Below, in pieces: positions 26,919 through 34,822 of a stretch of DNA of 64,000 bases. The stretch is from NCBI RefSeq assembly GCF_016482785.1, contig NZ_JAEMXM010000009.1:54264-118263 (forward strand), given 5' to 3'. A program made the translations under genes and the position numbers. This DNA comes from Paenibacillus alkalitolerans (GTDB taxonomy: Bacteria; Bacillota; Bacilli; Paenibacillales; YIM-B00363). The notes below the pieces were generated by a model, which was not told the origin of the DNA, did not search any database, and saw only the letters and a list, made by a program, of their open reading frames with translations. How positions within the stretch are numbered: position 1 is the first letter of the stretch; each line of letters opens with the position of its first letter.

Positions 26919-28772
26919 GTGAAATGGCATAGCGCAGCTAAATTAGCAGTTCCACAAAATTTGTATATATTCTTATTATCTCTAGCCGGAATTTCATGCT
27001 TTATTTTTTATTATCAGTTTCCTGTTAGGGAGCTGGAGGAGTGGGTACTCCTCTATTCTTTAATTGCGGCAATTGTCACACTGAACCATTTAACGTTTCA
27101 GCTTCCACCTAGCGGAACGAAACAATCTATGGATTCAGCTGTAATATTGGCGACAATGTTTGTTTACGGTGTCAATATGACCCTATACTGTTTATTACTT
27201 AGTTATATCGTTTATTATCTATTAAATCGAAAGAAAGCTTATTGGAAACATCTGGCCAACTTTTCCATGTACTCCATAATGATATTTATTTCTTGGAATA
27301 CATTCTCACTGTTAGGTGGACAAGTGGGTATATTGAATCCTCAAAACATATATACTTATGCAGTTTGTCTAAGCCTTTACTTCACAGTGAATACGTTTTT
27401 AATAAGTATTTATAGTTATTTTCTAACAAAGAACAAATACTACTCTATTTTGAATGGAATGATTAAAGAGTCTCTTTCGGCTTACTTAAGTACCCTTTTG
27501 TTATCTCTTGTGCTTACGATTCTCATCAAAAACAACGGTTTATTTGGATTATTTCTGTTTATGTGTATTTCGGTGCTGATCTCCAAATCATTCCGATTGT
27601 TGTTCGAACTTTACAGTGGTGTTGCCGAACGGGCCATCAAAGACCAAAGAACCGGGCTTTTCAACCACGGATACTTTGAAGAAGAGCTGGAAAAGCAATT
27701 GCAGCAAAGCAAAAGGGATCATTCAACATTTTCTCTCGGGATGCTTGATCTTGATGATTTCAAAAAATATAACGATACATATGGACATCTACAAGGAGAC
27801 TTGCTGCTCGAATTTTTCGGGAACTTGATAAAGGAATATTGCGAGAAAGACGGCTTTGTCGTTGCGCGTTACGGCGGAGAAGAATTCACTATTATTTTGC
27901 CAGGTGCTTCAGCGGACGATGCTTTTACATATATTAACAAACTGCGAAAGACGGTAAACGACACTTACTTTGATGGAGTCGAATTATTCCCTCATGGGTG
28001 CTTGTCGTTCTCGGCGGGTGTCGTCGAGTATTCCAAGGATATTTACGACAAAAATCAATTGATCGACCGGGCGGACCAAGCGCTTTATTATGCGAAAGCC
28101 CAGGGAAAAAACAACGTCCATATATACAACGATAATTCGCTGCTTCAAAGAACGATCGACATTGAACAAGATTTGCGCGAAATCGAGCAGCAATTGAGCA
28201 TCTTCCTTTCGAAAGACGTCTACACATTCCAGCACAGCAAACGGGTGTACCGCTATGCGGTAGAGATGTGCGACATGCTCCCTCTTACCGATGCGGAGAA
28301 GAAGACGCTCGTTCTCGGTGCGTTGATCCATGATATCGGCAAGCTGGAAATACCGCGCGATGTGTTGAATAAGAAAGGGAAGCTAACGACAGACGAGTGG
28401 GAAATGGTGAAGAAACACGTTCTTTGGGGGAAAGAGATCGCATCCACCAACGATAAATTCAAGGAGCTTCTTCCGCTTATCGAACTGCATCACGAACGTT
28501 TCGACGGGACCGGGTATCCCCGCAATTTGAAGGGGGAGGAAATTCCGAAGCTCGCCCGCATCCTCTGTATTCTCGATTCGTTCGATGCGATGACGACGGA
28601 GCGGCCGTACCAAAAAACGAAGACGTTCGAAGAAGCGGTTGTGGAGCTGCGAACACATGCCGGAAAACAGTTCGACCCTCAATTTATCGAGCCGTTTATT
28701 TCAATCATCCAGAACAAACAAGCGGAAGATTTCGACGAGTCTCAAAAGGCGAATCAACATGCAGCCGGTTAA
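26919..28772 (+). CDS. Membrane-bound GGDEF plus HD-GYP protein (c-di-GMP turnover)
   Basis: A 617-residue protein. An N-terminal region of about seven membrane helices (1-228) precedes a diguanylate cyclase domain (about 238-405) with DLDDFKKYND and intact GGEEF at 319-323, then an HD-GYP phosphodiesterase domain (about 430-600) with HDIGK at 471-475 and HHERFDGTGYP at 524-534. Both catalytic sites look intact, so it may make and degrade c-di-GMP. No RxxD inhibitory site is evident before GGEEF. GTG 26919 follows TAGGAGGG. The membrane part is AT-rich like the preceding unit, the C-terminal half GC-rich. Confidence 0.9.
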   Translation: MKWHSAAKLAVPQNLYIFLLSLAGISCFIFYYQFPVRELEEWVLLYSLIAAIVTLNHLTFQLPPSGTKQSMDSAVILATMFVYGVNMTLYCLLLSYIVYYLLNRKKAYWKHLANFSMYSIMIFISWNTFSLLGGQVGILNPQNIYTYAVCLSLYFTVNTFLISIYSYFLTKNKYYSILNGMIKESLSAYLSTLLLSLVLTILIKNNGLFGLFLFMCISVLISKSFRLLFELYSGVAERAIKDQRTGLFNHGYFEEELEKQLQQSKRDHSTFSLGMLDLDDFKKYNDTYGHLQGDLLLEFFGNLIKEYCEKDGFVVARYGGEEFTIILPGASADDAFTYINKLRKTVNDTYFDGVELFPHGCLSFSAGVVEYSKDIYDKNQLIDRADQALYYAKAQGKNNVHIYNDNSLLQRTIDIEQDLREIEQQLSIFLSKDVYTFQHSKRVYRYAVEMCDMLPLTDAEKKTLVLGALIHDIGKLEIPRDVLNKKGKLTTDEWEMVKKHVLWGKEIASTNDKFKELLPLIELHHERFDGTGYPRNLKGEEIPKLARILCILDSFDAMTTERPYQKTKTFEEAVVELRTHAGKQFDPQFIEPFISIIQNKQAEDFDESQKANQHAAG

Positions 28773-28778
28773 CAAAGC

Positions 28779-28819
28779 GAAACACCTCTCTACATCGAAA
28801 CGATGAAAGGAGGTGTTTC
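28779..28819. repeat. Inverted repeat between the GGDEF/HD-GYP and Uma2 genes
   Basis: GAAACACCTC and GAGGTGTTTC form a perfect 10-bp stem 7 bases after the stop at 28772. There is no clear U-tract (ATTATAAT follows), so it is a weak terminator or operator. Confidence 0.6.
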
Positions 28820-28847
28820 ATTATAATGTCGACAGGAGGTGCGCATT

Positions 28848-29420
28848 ATGAAGAAAAAGGATAAGCCGCCAACAAAGATGCAGGAGCAAACCGCAAATTA
28901 TGACTTTGAACGATTTGAAATTATTGATGGGATACGCTATGACCTTAAGCCATCTCCAAAGGTTGATCACCAACTAATTTTGCCGGAACTTTATACCGCT
29001 CTACGGTCAACCTGTCATCAGAATGGAGTTATACTGCTTGCACCAATGGACGTAACACTGGATGAAAACAATATCGTTCAACCCGATCTTATATATATTA
29101 CAAACGAAAACATAGATATTATTAAAAACAACCGGATTGAAGGAACGCCCAATTTATTGGCTGAAGTGCTGTCTCCCAGCACAGGAAGCAGGGATAAAAT
29201 CACAAAACGCGCACTTTATGCAAGATTTGGTGTACAGGAGTATTGGGTGGTAGACCCTGTCACTTATACGCTTGATCAGTTCGTACTGGATGACGACCGG
29301 TACCGTTTGTTGGAAACGTATGGAGTAGATGACAGGCTTACCTCACCGAATTTTTCATGTATAGCGGTCGATATCGCGAGCTTGTTCGCAACGGCGAATC
29401 GATTCCGCACAGAGGATTGA
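28848..29420 (+). CDS. Uma2-family (DUF820) putative nuclease
   Basis: A 190-residue protein of the PD-(D/E)XK-like Uma2 family. The N-terminal FEIIDGIRYDLKPSPKVDHQ is typical, the core has VQPDLIYI (catalytic Asp), LLAEVLSPSTGSRDKITKRALYARFGVQEYWVVDP (Glu and Lys). These proteins are abundant in cyanobacteria and scattered in Firmicutes; the substrate is unknown. ATG 28848 follows AGGAGGT by 7 bases. Composition is AT-rich at the start. The C-terminal 12 residues overlap another open frame (29357-29446). Confidence 0.85.
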   Translation: MKKKDKPPTKMQEQTANYDFERFEIIDGIRYDLKPSPKVDHQLILPELYTALRSTCHQNGVILLAPMDVTLDENNIVQPDLIYITNENIDIIKNNRIEGTPNLLAEVLSPSTGSRDKITKRALYARFGVQEYWVVDPVTYTLDQFVLDDDRYRLLETYGVDDRLTSPNFSCIAVDIASLFATANRFRTED

Positions 29421-29459
29421 CGATCGCGGAATTAATTAAAAAGTAACTTATCCCTCCAG

Positions 29460-29492
29460 GACATCCCGGCATTGCCGGGGTGTTCTTTTTTA
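29460..29492 (+). terminator. Terminator of the Uma2 gene
   Basis: GACATCCCGGC / GCCGGGGTGTTC stem followed by TTTTTT. Confidence 0.9.
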
Positions 29493-29589
29493 CGTTGCGG
29501 CAGGAAAATAAGACACCGTTCACAAAAAAATCGTAAGCATTAGCTGCGATTGTTGAACGGAATCGATAAATACGACACCTTTTTCAGTA

Positions 29590-29603
29590 TGAAAACGGTT
29601 ACC
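29590..29603 (+). promoter_or_regulatory. Candidate cre (CcpA) site
   Basis: TGAAAACGGTTACC matches the cre consensus TGWNANCGNTNWCA at all but the last position. It lies 61 bases before the binding-protein start, so CcpA would block transcription of the glucan locus when preferred sugar is present. Confidence 0.55.
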
Positions 29604-29663
29604 GAACATCCGGCCTCGATTCATAATTATGTTGTATTCAAAATTTCGAGAGGGGATATAAAG

Positions 29664-30992
29664 ATGCAGACTTTGAGAAAAACACCGATTGGCATCCTGA
29701 TGTTAATACTGGTCTTCACGCTTGCGGCATGCGGCGGCGCCTCTAACATCGGAGATTCCGGAAACGGTGAAGCTTCGGAGGGAACGGCATCCGCCGGAAA
29801 TACAGATGCAGCGAAACAAAAAGCAACGATCGAGTACTGGCACACTTATAGCGACTCGGAAGAGAAGGTGCTTGTAGAACAAGTAAAGCCCGCATTCGAG
29901 AAAGCATATCCGAATATCGAATTGAAATTGACCCGGATGCCGTATGAGGGATTAAAGCAGCAGGTGATTGCGGGCGTGGCCGGCGATGCGGCTCCGGACT
30001 TGATGCGCATGGATATCGTATGGGTTCCGGAATTCGCTTCTCAAGGCGCTTTGAAAAACTTAGCTGAAATGCCCGGTTTCGACGAGGTGGAGAACAGCGT
30101 ATTCGAAGGGCCGATGGCAACCAATACATTTGACGGCGGCTATTATGGAGTACCGCTCAACACCAACACGAAAATCGCGATTTACAATAAAGCGACATTG
30201 GAAGAAGCAGGATTGACGGAAGCGCCGAAGACGATGGACGAACTCGTCAAAGCTGCCGAAACGTTGAAAAGCAAAGGCAAGTACGGAATCGGCGTTTCCG
30301 GAATGCACGCTTGGGGATTGGGGCCGTGGTTTTGGAGCCTTGGCGGCAAAATCACGAACGATGACTATACCAAAGTCGAAGGGTTCCTCAACAGCCCGGA
30401 AAGCGTGACAGCGCTGGAAACTATCGTGGATTGGAACAAAAGAGGTTTGGTCGTTCCCGTGCTGCTTGGCGGCGAGCCGGGAATGTGGGACGGGTTAAAG
30501 AGCGGGGAATATTTGATGGCCGACGACGGCCCTTGGTTCTACAGCATACTAAATAGCGAGACGGAAAAACAAAACAGCGGCTTTGATCCGATGACTCAAA
30601 CGGTACGCGGATTGATTCCGGAAGGACCGGGCGGCAGCCGTTCCGTCATCGGCGGAGAAAACTTGGTCATCTTCGCAAACTCGAAGCATCCGGAAGAGGC
30701 GTGGACGTTCGCGCAATGGATGTTGACGGAAGAACCGCAGAAAATGATGGCGCAAGTCGGGCTTATTCCGACAAATAAAGAGGCGGCGGAAGCGATGAAA
30801 GAGATGAATATCCCGTTTATCGACGAATATGTGAAACAGCTCGAAACCGCGCTGCCGCGCACTCCGTTACCGCAATGGGGCGAGATGGAAACGATCTTCA
30901 ATCTGGCTTTTGAAAAAGCGATCCGCGGCGAGCAAAAACCGAAGGAAGCGCTTGACGAAGCGGCGAAACAAATCGAGGCCATTCTTAAATAA
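29664..30992 (+). CDS. Extracellular solute-binding lipoprotein, sugar ABC importer
   Basis: A 442-residue family 1 binding protein. The signal peptide ends in the lipobox LAACG (lipid anchor on Cys about 19), then a low-complexity linker and the binding domain beginning IEYWHTYSDSEEKV. The ATG 29664 follows AGGGGATATAAAG; the frame is open further upstream but without the signal peptide at its start. Two permease genes follow, and a GH66 glucan hydrolase ends the operon, so the ligand is probably an isomalto-oligosaccharide. A paralogue lies at 38179. No ATPase is in the operon; MsmX-type shared ATPases usually serve such systems. Confidence 0.92.
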   Translation: MQTLRKTPIGILMLILVFTLAACGGASNIGDSGNGEASEGTASAGNTDAAKQKATIEYWHTYSDSEEKVLVEQVKPAFEKAYPNIELKLTRMPYEGLKQQVIAGVAGDAAPDLMRMDIVWVPEFASQGALKNLAEMPGFDEVENSVFEGPMATNTFDGGYYGVPLNTNTKIAIYNKATLEEAGLTEAPKTMDELVKAAETLKSKGKYGIGVSGMHAWGLGPWFWSLGGKITNDDYTKVEGFLNSPESVTALETIVDWNKRGLVVPVLLGGEPGMWDGLKSGEYLMADDGPWFYSILNSETEKQNSGFDPMTQTVRGLIPEGPGGSRSVIGGENLVIFANSKHPEEAWTFAQWMLTEEPQKMMAQVGLIPTNKEAAEAMKEMNIPFIDEYVKQLETALPRTPLPQWGEMETIFNLAFEKAIRGEQKPKEALDEAAKQIEAILK

Positions 30993-31085
30993 GACTCAGC
31001 CTCCGGCTTGGCTATCCGCTACTTCACCGATCCGATTGCTTTCGGTGAAGTAGCTTTCATTTCGATAGAAGGGAGGATGCGTGAT

Positions 31086-32045
31086 ATGTCCAATGCAGTG
31101 ATGTTGTCCGGCGGCGATGCGAATCTGAAACCAAAGAAGAGCAAGTTTGCCGTCGGAATGAAGCAATGGCTGGCCGTCTTGCCTTTCGTGGCGCTCGGTT
31201 TTGCGGGTACGGCGGTTTTCGTCATCTACCCGATGATTAAAAACATCATGATCAGCTTTCAGGACTTCAGCATTATGCCGAACGCAAAGAATACGTGGGT
31301 CGGGTTCGACAACTATGTGAAGGTGTTTCAAGATCCGAACGGCAAATTTCTGATTGCGCTGCGCAATACGTTTCTTAACGTTGCGGCCACAGTGCCCTTC
31401 AACTGGTTTTTGGCGATATTTTTTGCCGTGTTGATAAATGCAAAATTCGTAAAGTATAAAATCGCTTTTCGAACGATCTACTACTTGCCGATCGTCACGT
31501 CATGGATCATCGTTGCGCTTCTGTTCAAATATTTGTTCGCTGACGGGGACGGCGGCTTTGTCAATTACATGTTGCACAAGCAGTTGGGTATTTTGCCGGA
31601 AGCCGTCTCTTGGAGAAGCAACTATTGGTCGGCGATGATCATGATTTGGCTGTTCCATATTTGGAAAACCGTCGGTTGGGGCGTCGTCATTTATTTGGCA
31701 GCGCTGCAGGGCATCCCGAAAGATCTTTATGAAGCGGCGGACATCGACGGGGCCGGAGCAGTGCAGAGGTTTTGGCAAATTACAATTCCTGTGTTGAGAC
31801 CGATCACGATCTTCGTGATCATCAATCTGGTGAACGGAGCGTTCGGTTTCTTCCCACAAGTGTACTTCATTACGAAAGGCGGTCCGATGGACCAAACACA
31901 GGTCATACCGAGCTTGATATATACGCAGGCTTTCGAGCATATGAAATTCGGGCCGGCTTCCGCGATGGGCTTTATGATGGGAATCATGGTGTTTGTTCTC
32001 ACCTATTCGCAGATGAAGAAAATAGGAAGACAGAGAATGTTCTAG
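31086..32045 (+). CDS. ABC sugar permease (MalF type)
   Basis: A 319-residue inner permease with six predicted membrane helices and the EAA loop EAADIDGAGAVQRFWQITIPVL, which contacts the ATPase. ATG 31086 is about 9 bases after GGGAGG; an in-frame ATG at 31077 abuts that site. It lies 93 bases after the binding-protein gene and 14 bases before its partner permease. Confidence 0.92.
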   Translation: MSNAVMLSGGDANLKPKKSKFAVGMKQWLAVLPFVALGFAGTAVFVIYPMIKNIMISFQDFSIMPNAKNTWVGFDNYVKVFQDPNGKFLIALRNTFLNVAATVPFNWFLAIFFAVLINAKFVKYKIAFRTIYYLPIVTSWIIVALLFKYLFADGDGGFVNYMLHKQLGILPEAVSWRSNYWSAMIMIWLFHIWKTVGWGVVIYLAALQGIPKDLYEAADIDGAGAVQRFWQITIPVLRPITIFVIINLVNGAFGFFPQVYFITKGGPMDQTQVIPSLIYTQAFEHMKFGPASAMGFMMGIMVFVLTYSQMKKIGRQRMF

Positions 32046-32059
32046 GAAGGAGATGCCAT

Positions 32060-32893
32060 ATGAACACTTCGATGCCAGGAAAAATCGCGGTATACGTTAT
32101 TATCGTCCTAGGCGCCCTTCTGTTTGTATTTCCATTCATTTATATGATCTTGACCACGTTTTTTCTGGGTACGAACACGTTGCCGAAACCGCATGAAGTG
32201 TTTTCGGTTACGCCGAACTTTGCAAACTACGTCACCGTCTGGAACAAAAACAATTTCGTAAATTATTTCATGAACAGCGTGATCGTCACTTCCGTCGCGA
32301 TGGCCGGCTCCTTGTTTCTCGGCGCGTTGACGGCGTACGGTTTCGCACGCTTCGCTTTTCCGGGGAAAGAATTCATCTTCCGTCTCTTCCTGCTGACGAT
32401 GATGATACCGGCCGTCATCAACATTATACCGACGTTCGTCATTGTGAAGGATCTCGGACTTGTAAATACGTACTCCGGCCTGTGGCTCGTATATATCGCT
32501 GGAGGCGTGGTCGGAAACGTCTTCTTTCTTAGGGGGTTCTTCGAAAGCATACCGAAGGAATTGGAGGAATCCGTACTGATGGACGGCGGCGGAAACTGGC
32601 GAATATTTTGGAACATTTACCTTCCGCAATCCCTGCCGGCCATGGGTACGCTTGCGATATTCATTTTCCAAGGAACATGGGAAGAGTATTTCCTCGCCCT
32701 GACGTTAATTAAGAGCGAAGCGCTTCGCACGCTGCCGATTGCGATTATGATGTTCAACGATAAATACGCGACCAACTACGGGCAAATTTTTGCCGCTTCC
32801 ATGATCGCCTTGCTGCCGGTCATCCTGATCTACGTCACGTTCCAGAAGAAATTCGTGCAATCCGGCTTCAATGAAGGCGGAGTGAAAGGGTAA
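32060..32893 (+). CDS. ABC sugar permease (MalG type)
   Basis: A 277-residue second permease subunit with six membrane helices. The EAA loop reads ELEESVLMDGGGNWRIFWNI, a moderately divergent form (E-E-S in place of E-A-A). ATG 32060 follows GGAAGGAGATG. It is the partner of the MalF-type gene and is followed 23 bases later by the GH66 enzyme. Confidence 0.92.
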   Translation: MNTSMPGKIAVYVIIVLGALLFVFPFIYMILTTFFLGTNTLPKPHEVFSVTPNFANYVTVWNKNNFVNYFMNSVIVTSVAMAGSLFLGALTAYGFARFAFPGKEFIFRLFLLTMMIPAVINIIPTFVIVKDLGLVNTYSGLWLVYIAGGVVGNVFFLRGFFESIPKELEESVLMDGGGNWRIFWNIYLPQSLPAMGTLAIFIFQGTWEEYFLALTLIKSEALRTLPIAIMMFNDKYATNYGQIFAASMIALLPVILIYVTFQKKFVQSGFNEGGVKG

Positions 32894-32916
32894 AGCTCAT
32901 AGAGGTGAAAAACGAT

Positions 32917-34689
32917 ATGACAAGCCATTGGAGAAGGGCGGCGGTGGCAGCTGCGGCGGCGATGCTTGCTCTGACCGCTACGGCATGCTTCAATAACGAT
33001 CCGATTCGACCGCAAGATGCCGGAGACGGCGATTTGTTCGGAGCGGTTGCAACGGATAAATCCCGGTACAATCCGGGTGATAGCGTCCGCTATAAGGTGA
33101 AGATGAACGCAGGCGATGGGAAAGGGACGCTGGTCGTACGGTACAAACAGCTGAATCGTACCGTCGATGAAACGGAAATCGAATGGAACGGGGCTCCGGA
33201 GATCGAATGGGAATGGTTGCCGCCGGCGGAAGATTATACGGGTTACATGACAGAGATGTTTATAAAGCAAGGAGACGACATCGCCGATCATACGAACATT
33301 GCGGTGGATGTGTCGTCGGATTGGGGGAAATTCCCGCGTTACGGTTATTTGGCCGACTTCATGGCAATGGAGCGATCTGAGCGGGAAGCCGTCATCGAGC
33401 GGCTGAACCGGTTCCATATCAACGGCATCCAATTCTACGATTGGCAATGGAAACACCATATTCCGTTAAAGACGGAGTCCGGTAAGCCAACCGCATCATG
33501 GCCGGATATCGCGAAGCGCGAAGTATCATTCGAGACGGTAAAAAGCTATATTGATTTGGCCCATGACAAAAATATGAAAGCGATGAACTATAATCTGCTT
33601 TTCGGCGCCTATGAAGATGCGGAACAAGACGGGGTAAAGAAAGAGTGGGGATTGTTTTCAGATCCTCTCCACAAAAACCAGGACCGGCATCCGCTTCCCG
33701 ATTCCTGGGCAAGCGATATTTTCCTGATGGATCCGTCCAATCCGGAGTGGCAAAATTATTTGTTTGAAAAAGAAAAAGAGACGTTCCGGCACTTGCCGTT
33801 CGACGGTTGGCACGTGGACCAACTGGGAGACAGGGGGGCGCGTTGGAACTATGACGGAAAGAGCGTTAACTTGGCCGCAGCGTATGCGCCATTTCTTAAA
33901 GCGGCCAAAAGCGCCATTGACGTCGACTATGTGATGAATGCGGTCGGCCAATACGGGCAGGCGTTTATCGCCTCGCAGGCTCCGGCGAAGTTTCTATATA
34001 CGGAAGTGTGGAACGGACATCCGCAATACAAGAACTTGAAACAGATTGTCGATCAAAACTTGAGGTATAGCAAAGGCAAACTCAATACCGTGTTTGCCGC
34101 ATATATGAACTATAATCATTCCAATTCGCAAGGCGAATTTAATGCCCCGGGCGTATTATTGACCGATGCCGTGATATTCGCTTCAGGAGGTTCGCATCTC
34201 GAGCTTGGAGAGAACATGCTGTCCAAAGAATATTTCCCCCATAAGAACTTAACGATAACGCCGGAGTTGGAGCGGCAGCTGATTCGATACTACGACTTTT
34301 TGACGGCTTACCAAAATATTCTTCGAGACGAGGTTCAGGAAGCCGAATTGGAAGTGAAGGCCGTGAGCGGAGCGGAGAAAGGCAAGGTGTGGATGTTCGC
34401 CAAGCAAAAAGAGAACATGGACATCATGCATCTCATCAATTTTACGGATGCGGGCCACATGCTGTGGAATGACACCGATGCAACGCAGACGGAGCCGCAG
34501 ATAAAACAAAACGTGAAGCTTTCGCTAAAGACGGACCGGATAGCGGGCAACGTCTGGATGGCTTCTCCGGATTTTTACGGCGGATCGGCGACCGATCTTA
34601 ATTTTACGCAAAAAAACGGCATTCTTGATATAACCGTCCCCCACTTGCATTATTGGGATGTGATCGTCATTGATTACGAAGACAATTAG
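32917..34689 (+). CDS. GH66 lipoprotein: dextranase-type glucanase
   Basis: A 590-residue cell-surface enzyme predicted to attack alpha-1,6-glucans. The signal peptide ends in a lipobox (LTATAC, Cys about 24). GH66 features are DVSSDWGKFPRYGYL, NGIQFYDWQWKHH, the nucleophile Asp (about 301) in WHVDQLGD and the acid/base Glu (about 363) in LYTEVWN. There is no CBM35-like insertion after the nucleophile region, which is what distinguishes cycloisomaltooligosaccharide glucanotransferases, so I favour dextranase. ATG 32917 has GAGGTGA 8 bases upstream; a GTG at 32905 is in frame. It completes the importer operon. Confidence 0.88.
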   Translation: MTSHWRRAAVAAAAAMLALTATACFNNDPIRPQDAGDGDLFGAVATDKSRYNPGDSVRYKVKMNAGDGKGTLVVRYKQLNRTVDETEIEWNGAPEIEWEWLPPAEDYTGYMTEMFIKQGDDIADHTNIAVDVSSDWGKFPRYGYLADFMAMERSEREAVIERLNRFHINGIQFYDWQWKHHIPLKTESGKPTASWPDIAKREVSFETVKSYIDLAHDKNMKAMNYNLLFGAYEDAEQDGVKKEWGLFSDPLHKNQDRHPLPDSWASDIFLMDPSNPEWQNYLFEKEKETFRHLPFDGWHVDQLGDRGARWNYDGKSVNLAAAYAPFLKAAKSAIDVDYVMNAVGQYGQAFIASQAPAKFLYTEVWNGHPQYKNLKQIVDQNLRYSKGKLNTVFAAYMNYNHSNSQGEFNAPGVLLTDAVIFASGGSHLELGENMLSKEYFPHKNLTITPELERQLIRYYDFLTAYQNILRDEVQEAELEVKAVSGAEKGKVWMFAKQKENMDIMHLINFTDAGHMLWNDTDATQTEPQIKQNVKLSLKTDRIAGNVWMASPDFYGGSATDLNFTQKNGILDITVPHLHYWDVIVIDYEDN

Positions 34690-34716
34690 CGGGAATGGAC
34701 TTCCGGCGCCGGTTTT

Positions 34717-34741
34717 AAAGACGTCTCATAGAGGCGTCTTT
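34717..34741 (+). terminator. Hairpin after the GH66 gene
   Basis: AAAGACG / CGTCTTT stem with short T run, 28 bases after the stop. Confidence 0.65.
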
Positions 34742-34822
34742 CGCGTTGAGTAGGATTTCCAGTAAATCCCACGCCGCGATTCAAGCCGAAGCGTAGTAAA
34801 CTGAGAAGGGGGGGAGGTCGCG

